NCBI GenBank assembly: GCA_045614825.1
Contig: JAZLDO010000109.1
Span: 1-5,720, forward strand
Direction of reading: 5' to 3'
DNA length: 5,720 bases
DNA from: Aphodosoma sp045614825
Lineage (GTDB): Bacteria; Bacteroidota; Bacteroidia; Bacteroidales; Paludibacteraceae
Position numbers and translations under genes: made by a program. Numbering within the stretch: position 1 is the first letter of the stretch; every line of letters begins with the position of its first letter. Of the stretch, positions 1-4,271 are shown in pieces. The notes under the pieces are model-generated. The model saw nothing but the letters and a program-made list of their open reading frames with translations. It was not told the origin of the DNA and ran no database searches.

Positions 1-1837
1 TGAATTTGAAGAACGATTGAAAGCGGTAGTAAATGAGGTGATTAAGGCTGATGGAGAGATAATTCTTTTTATTGATGAAATTCACACACTTGTTGGTGCT
101 GGTAAATCGTCGGGAGCAATGGATGCTGCTAATATTTTGAAACCTGCATTGGCTCGTGGCGAATTGCGTGCTGTGGGAGCCACTACTCTCGATGAATTCC
201 AAAAATATTTTGAGACAGATAAGGCTCTTGAACGTCGTTTTCAGATGGTTATGGTTAATGAACCAGACGAAGCTGCTACGATTTCAATCCTTCGTGGTTT
301 GAAAGAGCGTTATGAGAATCATCATAAAGTGCGTATTAAAGACGATGCAATTATTGCAGCAGTCGAACTTTCAACTCGTTATATTACAGATCGTTTTTTG
401 CCAGATAAGGCAATTGACTTGATAGATGAGGCAGCAGCAAAATTGCGTCTTGAAGTGGATTCTGTGCCTGAAGAATTGGATACTATAGAGCGTAATATAA
501 AGCAGTTAGAAATTGAACGTGCAGCAATTAAGCGTGAAAATGATAAACAAAAATTGGCTCAACTCAATGAGGAGATAGAGGCATTGAAATCAGAGAGCGA
601 AGTGATGCGCAAGAAGTGGAGTAGCGAGAAAGAGCAAATCAATGCAATTCAACAAAATAAGATAGAGATTGAGCAATTGAAATATGAAGCCGAACGTGCC
701 GAACGTGAGGGCGATTATGGTCGAGTGGCAGAGATACGTTATGGAAAAATAAAATCGGCAGAACAGGCAATAGAGAGTGCAAAGGCAAAACTTGCAGAGT
801 TGCAGCAAGGCCATGCTATGATTAAGGAAGAGATTGATGCTGACGATATAGCAGATATTGTATCGCGTTGGACTGGTATTCCTGTGCGTAAGATGATGCA
901 GAGCGAAAAGGATAAATTGTTGCACTTAGAAGATGAATTACATAAACGTGTAATTGGTCAAGATGAGGCAATTGTAGCTGTGTCGGATGCAATACGTCGT
1001 AGCCGTGCTGGATTGCAAGACCCTAAGCGTCCTATAGGGTCGTTTATTTTCTTAGGAACTACAGGTGTAGGTAAAACTGAATTAGCGAAAGCGTTGGCAG
1101 ACTATCTGTTTGATGATGAGAATATGATGACGCGTATTGATATGTCTGAGTATCAAGAAAAATTTTCAGCTACACGTCTTATCGGTGCGCCTCCAGGGTA
1201 TGTGGGATATGACGAAGGAGGACAACTCACAGAGGCAATTCGCCGTAAACCTTATTCAGTAGTGTTATTCGATGAGATAGAAAAAGCCCATCCTGATGTA
1301 TTTAATATATTGTTGCAAGTGCTTGATGATGGACGACTTACTGATAATAAAGGCCGTGTAGTGAACTTCAAAAACACAATCATTATTATGACATCGAATC
1401 TTGGTTCTCAATTGATTCGTGAAAATTGTGAGAATCTTACTGATAGTAATCGAGAAGAGGTGTTGAATAGGACCAAGAATGAGGTGTTTGAATTGTTGAA
1501 ACAGACAATCCGTCCAGAGTTTCTGAATCGTATTGACGAATTGATTATGTTTACTCCATTGCAACAATCGGAAATTCGAGATATTGTAGAATTGCAAATT
1601 CGTCAGGTGCAAAAATTGCTTGAACGCAATGGTGTGCAACTTGAGGTAACAGAGGCAGCTGTTGATTTATTTGCACATGAAGGTTACGATCCTCAATTTG
1701 GTGCTCGCCCAGTGAAACGAGTTTTACAACGAATGTTGCTTAATGAACTTTCAAAACAAATTATTGCAGGTTCAATCAATACCGATAAGCCAATTCATGT
1801 CGATGTCGAGAGAGATGAAATTGTTTTTGCAAATTAA
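1..1837 (+). CDS. clpB: ClpB disaggregase, 5'-truncated by the window edge
   Basis: ClpB is a cytosolic hexameric AAA+ unfoldase that works with DnaK/DnaJ/GrpE to rescue aggregated proteins. The reading frame is open from base 2 (EFEERLK, the usual ClpB sequence after the first Walker A), so the real start lies upstream and roughly 250 residues, including the N domain and first Walker A, are missing. Counting from the TTG at 17: Walker B of NBD1 ILFIDE at 16-21, arginine fingers R73/R74 in ALERRF, a charged coiled-coil middle domain at about 143-275, NBD2 Walker A GTTGVGKT at 347-354, pore loop GYVGYDEGG at 394-402, Walker B VVLFDE at 415-420, arginine finger in EFLNRIDE near 505, and sensor 2 GARPVKR at 562-568. 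The full-length middle domain favours ClpB over ClpA or ClpC. The Walker A carries Thr where many homologues have Pro. The gene ends in TAA and is followed at once by a terminator. The promoter is outside the window. Confidence 0.97.
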   Translation, partial: EFEERLKAVVNEVIKADGEIILFIDEIHTLVGAGKSSGAMDAANILKPALARGELRAVGATTLDEFQKYFETDKALERRFQMVMVNEPDEAATISILRGLKERYENHHKVRIKDDAIIAAVELSTRYITDRFLPDKAIDLIDEAAAKLRLEVDSVPEELDTIERNIKQLEIERAAIKRENDKQKLAQLNEEIEALKSESEVMRKKWSSEKEQINAIQQNKIEIEQLKYEAERAEREGDYGRVAEIRYGKIKSAEQAIESAKAKLAELQQGHAMIKEEIDADDIADIVSRWTGIPVRKMMQSEKDKLLHLEDELHKRVIGQDEAIVAVSDAIRRSRAGLQDPKRPIGSFIFLGTTGVGKTELAKALADYLFDDENMMTRIDMSEYQEKFSATRLIGAPPGYVGYDEGGQLTEAIRRKPYSVVLFDEIEKAHPDVFNILLQVLDDGRLTDNKGRVVNFKNTIIIMTSNLGSQLIRENCENLTDSNREEVLNRTKNEVFELLKQTIRPEFLNRIDELIMFTPLQQSEIRDIVELQIRQVQKLLERNGVQLEVTEAAVDLFAHEGYDPQFGARPVKRVLQRMLLNELSKQIIAGSINTDKPIHVDVERDEIVFAN

Positions 1838-1840
1838 ATA

Positions 1841-1882
1841 AAGAGGCTGTGTCAAAAAATAAATTTTGGCACAGCCTTTTTT
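1841..1882 (+). terminator. Intrinsic terminator of clpB
   Basis: The arms 1844-1857 and 1864-1877 form a 14-bp stem (AGGCTGTG / CACAGCCT core, one G-U pair) around a six-base loop, extending outward by about three weaker pairs and followed by a T run at 1877-1882. It begins four bases after the clpB stop. The other strand also ends in a T-rich tract, so it may stop transcription arriving from the convergent regulator gene as well. Confidence 0.85.
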
Positions 1883-1904
1883 ATACCACAATAGTAATCA
1901 TATT

Positions 1905-1944
1905 CTCCCCCTGTCTTAGAGGGAGTCCGCAAAGCGGGAGGGGG
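1905..1944. repeat. G/C-rich double-hairpin intergenic repeat, unit 1
   Basis: In an otherwise AT-rich interval, CTCCCCCT (1905-1912) can pair with AGAGGGAG (1918-1925) around loop GTCTT with one mismatch. It is followed by a small hairpin CCGC-AAA-GCGG (1927-1937) and a closing G run (1940-1944) that can alternatively pair with the C run at 1907-1911. No gene lies here. Its composition and layout resemble the unit at 1989-2021. The family is not recognised. Confidence 0.5.
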
Positions 1945-1988
1945 TAAAAAAAGTGAGTAGTCGAAGACCAAGGAGTATTAAATATTGT

Positions 1989-2021
1989 CCCCCGGTATTA
2001 GGGGGCGGAGAGCTCTGCTCT
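1989..2021. repeat. G/C-rich double-hairpin intergenic repeat, unit 2
   Basis: CCCCC (1989-1993) pairs with GGGGG (2001-2005) across a seven-base loop ending in TTA. It is followed by a second small hairpin AGAGC-TCT-GCTCT (2009-2021). The order, a C-run/G-run hairpin with a TTA-containing loop and then a short second hairpin, matches the unit at 1905-1944, which suggests a diverged copy of the same element. It lies between the ends of the convergent clpB and regulator genes. Confidence 0.45.
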
Positions 2022-2073
2022 AAAGTAATGAATGTATTTATTTCAACTAAACTAAATGAGAACTTGTATCTTT

Positions 2074-2568
2074 TTACTCTTCAGTATCATCATCTTCTTC
2101 ATTTATGTCGAATGCGGCTAATTGGCGGTGGAAAACTTCGTCAAGTGACATTAAGAATGTTTCTGCACTAATGATGCCTGATATAGAACTTATCTTGTTG
2201 AGAGTAATGTCAAGTAAGTGACGATTGTCGCGAGCATATACTTTAACGAAAATAGCGTATTTACCAGTAGTATAGTGGCATTCTACGATTTCAGGAATAT
2301 TGCGCAAAGCATCAACTATGCCTTCTAATTTACTTAAATCTTTTACACAAATGCCTATATAAGCACATGTTTGAAATCCAACTTTGTATGTGTTAATTAC
2401 AAATTCGGAGCCTTTAACGACACCTTCGGTAGCTAATTTTTGTACACGTTGGTGAATAGCTGCGCCTGAAACATTACATTCGCGCGCTACTTCGAGAAAA
2501 GGAATACGTGCGTTTTGTGAAATAAGTTTTAAGATTTTTTTGTCTAAATTGTCAATAGTGTGTTTCAT
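2074..2568 (-). CDS. Lrp/AsnC-family transcriptional regulator
   Basis: This is a DNA-binding regulator of the feast/famine (Lrp/AsnC) type. These proteins usually bind AT-rich palindromes as dimers or octamers and respond to amino acids or other small effectors. The 164-residue protein opens with LDKKILKLI (8-16), the standard first helix of the winged helix-turn-helix. Residues about 22-45 (IPFLEVARECNVSGAAIHQR and onward) hold the HTH itself. A ligand-binding RAM domain follows at about 64-146, with the typical VECHYTTGKYAIFVKV stretch at 95-110. The C-terminus is very acidic (EEDDDTEE). The length is normal for the family. The ATG at 2568 fits the family start; no Shine-Dalgarno is visible and the upstream bases are AT-rich. 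It converges on clpB and diverges from galE. A promoter is visible at 2638-2668 and a candidate autoregulatory operator at 2670-2695. The effector and regulon cannot be read from sequence. Confidence 0.93.
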   Translation of the reverse strand: MKHTIDNLDKKILKLISQNARIPFLEVARECNVSGAAIHQRVQKLATEGVVKGSEFVINTYKVGFQTCAYIGICVKDLSKLEGIVDALRNIPEIVECHYTTGKYAIFVKVYARDNRHLLDITLNKISSISGIISAETFLMSLDEVFHRQLAAFDINEEDDDTEE

Positions 2569-2637
2569 AAATTTAAGATTAAGTGTAAGGTATTGGTCGG
2601 TTAAGTAATAAAAAATAAGTTGATTTTATTTACTTGA

Positions 2638-2668
2638 CAAAGGTACGATATTTTTTTTTTATGTGCAA
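2638..2668 (-). promoter_or_regulatory. Bacteroidota-type promoter for the Lrp/AsnC gene
   Basis: Read on the minus strand, TTG (2668-2666) is followed by 20 bases and then TACCTTTG (2645-2638), a match to the Bacteroides -33 TTTG / -7 TAnnTTTG consensus. The spacer contains ten consecutive A residues (T run at 2651-2660 on the plus strand). Initiation would be expected near 2632, giving a leader of about 60 nt. Confidence 0.65.
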
Positions 2669-2669
2669 T

Positions 2670-2695
2670 ATAGTTTTGTAAATTTACAAAAATAT
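2670..2695. promoter_or_regulatory. AT-rich palindrome, candidate Lrp/AsnC operator
   Basis: TTTTGTAAATTTACAAAA at 2674-2691 is a perfect 18-bp palindrome. Extending to 2670-2695 gives 13-bp arms with a single mismatch (G2673/A2692). It lies exactly between the -33 boxes of the divergent regulator (2666-2668) and galE (2704-2706) promoters. AT-rich palindromes with a central A/T core are typical targets of Lrp/AsnC dimers. That this protein binds here is inferred from position and symmetry. Confidence 0.55.
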
Positions 2696-2703
2696 TTTTT
2701 TTC

Positions 2704-2734
2704 TTGGCTATATCTATTTTTTTTTGTAATTTTG
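2704..2734 (+). promoter_or_regulatory. Bacteroidota-type promoter for galE
   Basis: TTG at 2704-2706, a 20-bp spacer, then TAATTTTG at 2727-2734, a full match to the TAnnTTTG -7 consensus. The spacer contains nine consecutive T residues (2717-2725). Initiation would be expected near 2740, so the present leader is about 105 nt and includes the structured insert that follows. Confidence 0.7.
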
Positions 2735-2837
2735 CATTCTCAATTCTTGCGATAAGCGAGAGCAGAACCAAGTTTACTTGAGTTATGCCGAGCAAAGCAA
2801 GAATCATGAGCGAAGCGAATAATTCTCATTCTCAATT
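2735..2837 (+). repeat. Structured segment with 11-bp flanking direct repeats in the galE leader
   Basis: CATTCTCAATT occurs at 2735-2745 and again at 2827-2837, enclosing 81 bp. Inside and overlapping the left copy is a long hairpin. Its outer stem is ATTCTTGC (2743-2750) with GCAAGAAT (2797-2804). A purine-rich internal loop follows, then an inner stem, GCA and AAC-CAAG (2762-2772) with CTTG, GTT and TGC (2777-2788), capped by TTTA. Removing one repeat copy plus the 81 bp would leave the -7 box about 19 bases from the galE ATG. This looks like insertion of a small non-coding element with target duplication, but no transposase or named family is recognised. Confidence 0.5.
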
Positions 2838-2845
2838 ATAATATT

Positions 2846-3964
2846 ATGGGCGTAACAAAGCATATTAAAAAGTTGTTTAAATCTTCAAATGTAGTAAAAG
2901 ATAAGATTCTTGTTACTGGAGGATTAGGTTATATAGGTTCGCATACTGTAGTTGAACTTATAGAAGCAGGCTATGAAATTTGTATTGTAGATAACCTTTC
3001 GAATTCTAATATAGATGTACTTAAGGGGATTGAACAAATTACAGGTGTAAAACCTGTTTATGAGAATATCGATTGTACCGATTATGTGGCAATGAATAAA
3101 TTCCTTGCTAAGAATGAAGGTATTCGTGCGGTGATTCATTTTGCCGCATCAAAAGCGGTTGGTGAATCAGTCGAAAAGCCATTGATGTATTATCGTAATA
3201 ATGTGGTTTCGCTTATCAATATACTTGAACTTATGCCAATTCACAAGATCGAAGGTATTGTATTTTCGTCTTCTTGTACTGTGTATGGTCAGCCAGAGGT
3301 TTTGCCTGTAACCGAATCTGCACCACTTCAAAAAGCACTTTCTCCATACGGAAATACAAAACAAATTTGTGAAGATATTGTTCGTGATACTGTGGCGGCA
3401 AATCCAGCAGTGAAAAGTATTCTTTTGCGCTATTTCAATCCTATTGGAGCGCATCCATCTGCATTGATTGGTGAGTTGCCTAATGGAGTGCCAAATAATC
3501 TTCTTCCATTTGTTGCGCAAACTGCTGCAGGTATTCGTAAAAAATTAAAAGTGTTTGGTAATGACTACAATACTCCTGATGGTTCATGTATCCGTGATTA
3601 TATAAATGTGGTGGATTTGGCAAAAGCTCATATTGCAGCTATGCGTCGTATTTTAGGTGGTGAAGTCGAAACGGTTGAGACCTATAATGTTGGTACAGGT
3701 CGCGGACTTTCGGTGCTTGAAATATTGAAAGCTTTTGAAACTGTGAATGATGTGAAAGTACCTCATGAAATTGTTGGTCGTCGTGCTGGTGATATTGAGC
3801 AAGTTTGGGCTGATCCTTCGTATGCAAATAAAATGTTGAAATGGAAAGCTGAAGCTTCACTTGAAGAAACTGTTCGCTCAATTTGGAAATGGCAACTTCA
3901 TCTTGCCGAGCAAGAAGAAAATAAAGAAACAACAAAAGGAGGTAAAATGCTTGGTGGAAGTTAA
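2846..3964 (+). CDS. galE: UDP-glucose 4-epimerase (GalE), with terminal extensions
   Basis: This NAD-dependent extended short-chain dehydrogenase interconverts UDP-glucose and UDP-galactose (Leloir pathway, surface-glycan precursors) in the cytosol. The Rossmann motif TGGLGYIGSH is at 24-33. The catalytic Ser is S143 in FSSSCTVYG, and the YxxxK pair is Y168/K172 in SPYGNTK; these match E. coli Ser124, Tyr149 and Lys153. Other family blocks are RDYINVVDLAKAH (250-262), YNVGTGRGLSV (280-290) and RRAGDIEQVWADPS (312-325). The protein has 372 residues, against about 340 for typical GalE. The excess is a basic N-terminal extension of about 18 residues (KHIKKLFK) and a hydrophilic tail after about 352. 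No ATG lies closer to the Rossmann fold, so the ATG at 2846 is kept, with moderate certainty. The residue before W321 is Val where E. coli has the gatekeeper Tyr299, so N-acetylated sugar nucleotides may also be substrates (inference). The gene has its own promoter and a terminator at 4040-4077. Confidence 0.94.
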   Translation: MGVTKHIKKLFKSSNVVKDKILVTGGLGYIGSHTVVELIEAGYEICIVDNLSNSNIDVLKGIEQITGVKPVYENIDCTDYVAMNKFLAKNEGIRAVIHFAASKAVGESVEKPLMYYRNNVVSLINILELMPIHKIEGIVFSSSCTVYGQPEVLPVTESAPLQKALSPYGNTKQICEDIVRDTVAANPAVKSILLRYFNPIGAHPSALIGELPNGVPNNLLPFVAQTAAGIRKKLKVFGNDYNTPDGSCIRDYINVVDLAKAHIAAMRRILGGEVETVETYNVGTGRGLSVLEILKAFETVNDVKVPHEIVGRRAGDIEQVWADPSYANKMLKWKAEASLEETVRSIWKWQLHLAEQEENKETTKGGKMLGGS

Positions 3965-4039
3965 ATTTCTTCTAAAAAATAAAAAATATACATTAAAAAA
4001 TTTATATTTTATATAAAAAATATCATAAATGTGGGTAAT

Positions 4040-4077
4040 TTAAAAGGCGTAGCAATTTGTGTTACGCCTTTTAATTT
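4040..4077 (+). terminator. Intrinsic terminator downstream of galE
   Basis: TTAAAAGGCGTAGCA (4040-4054) pairs with TGTTACGCCTTTTAA (4060-4074), a 15-bp stem with one G-U pair and loop ATTTG, ending in a T-rich tract. It lies 75 bp after the galE stop, beyond an A/T-only stretch with no recognisable signal. It is nearly symmetric, with an A run on the left, so it could act on either strand. It separates galE from the susC-like gene. Confidence 0.82.
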
Positions 4078-4136
4078 GTTGATATTTCGTAAGTTGGATG
4101 ATATGAAACTTTTTTAGAAAAAACTCTCAAGAAAAA

Positions 4137-4168
4137 TTTGTCTAATTCATAAAATATGTGTAATTTTG
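4137..4168 (+). promoter_or_regulatory. Consensus Bacteroidota promoter for the susC-like gene
   Basis: TTTG at 4137-4140, exactly 20 bp, then TAATTTTG at 4161-4168: both boxes match the Bacteroides -33/-7 consensus completely. It is the best promoter in the window and suggests strong transcription of the downstream gene. Initiation would be expected near 4174. Confidence 0.8.
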
Positions 4169-4173
4169 CACGT

Positions 4174-4271
4174 TGTGTGTATAATGTTGTATTGTACACA
4201 ATAAGGGCGTATATAAACTATACATTATTTATAATTAACTATAATTTATTAAATCTTAAACAAGTGAGATT
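4174..4271 (+). other. AT-rich 5' leader of the susC-like gene
   Basis: About 100 nt from the predicted start of transcription to the ATG. It begins with an interrupted palindrome, ATTGT-AC-ACAAT (4191-4202), whose right half can alternatively pair with TTGTGT at 4173-4178. The rest is almost entirely A/T with no Shine-Dalgarno, as is common in this phylum. No riboswitch was recognised. Together with 3965-4173 it completes a 307-bp stretch without a gene. Confidence 0.4.

Noticed and set aside
590..925. 111-codon minus-strand ORF with a hydrophobic look
   Set aside because: It is the antisense of the charged ClpB coiled coil. Leu and Phe richness arises from complementing Glu/Lys codons.
1055..1078. 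Thr in place of the usual Pro in the ClpB NBD2 Walker A (GTTGVGKT)
   Set aside because: The essential Gly-Lys-Thr residues are intact and this position tolerates substitution, so it is not taken as a sign of lost function.
1841..1882. Hairpin sequence considered as the terminal inverted repeat of an insertion sequence
   Set aside because: No transposase, no partner end and no target duplication are visible. The position just after the clpB stop and the T run fit a terminator.
1953..2171. 72-codon plus-strand ORF starting between clpB and the regulator
   Set aside because: It runs through the G/C-rich repeat and into the antisense of the regulator's 3' end. It shows no domain and no start signal, and its composition follows the repeat.
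2601..2807. 68-codon minus-strand ORF across the divergent intergenic region
   Set aside because: It covers both promoters, the palindrome and homopolymer runs. The Lys/Ile/Asn-rich translation is what AT-rich non-coding DNA gives.
3936..3964. AAAGGAGG followed by ATG near the end of galE, like a Shine-Dalgarno and start of a new gene
   Set aside because: The ATG is in the galE frame and reaches the same stop after five codons (MLGGS). No longer ORF begins there.
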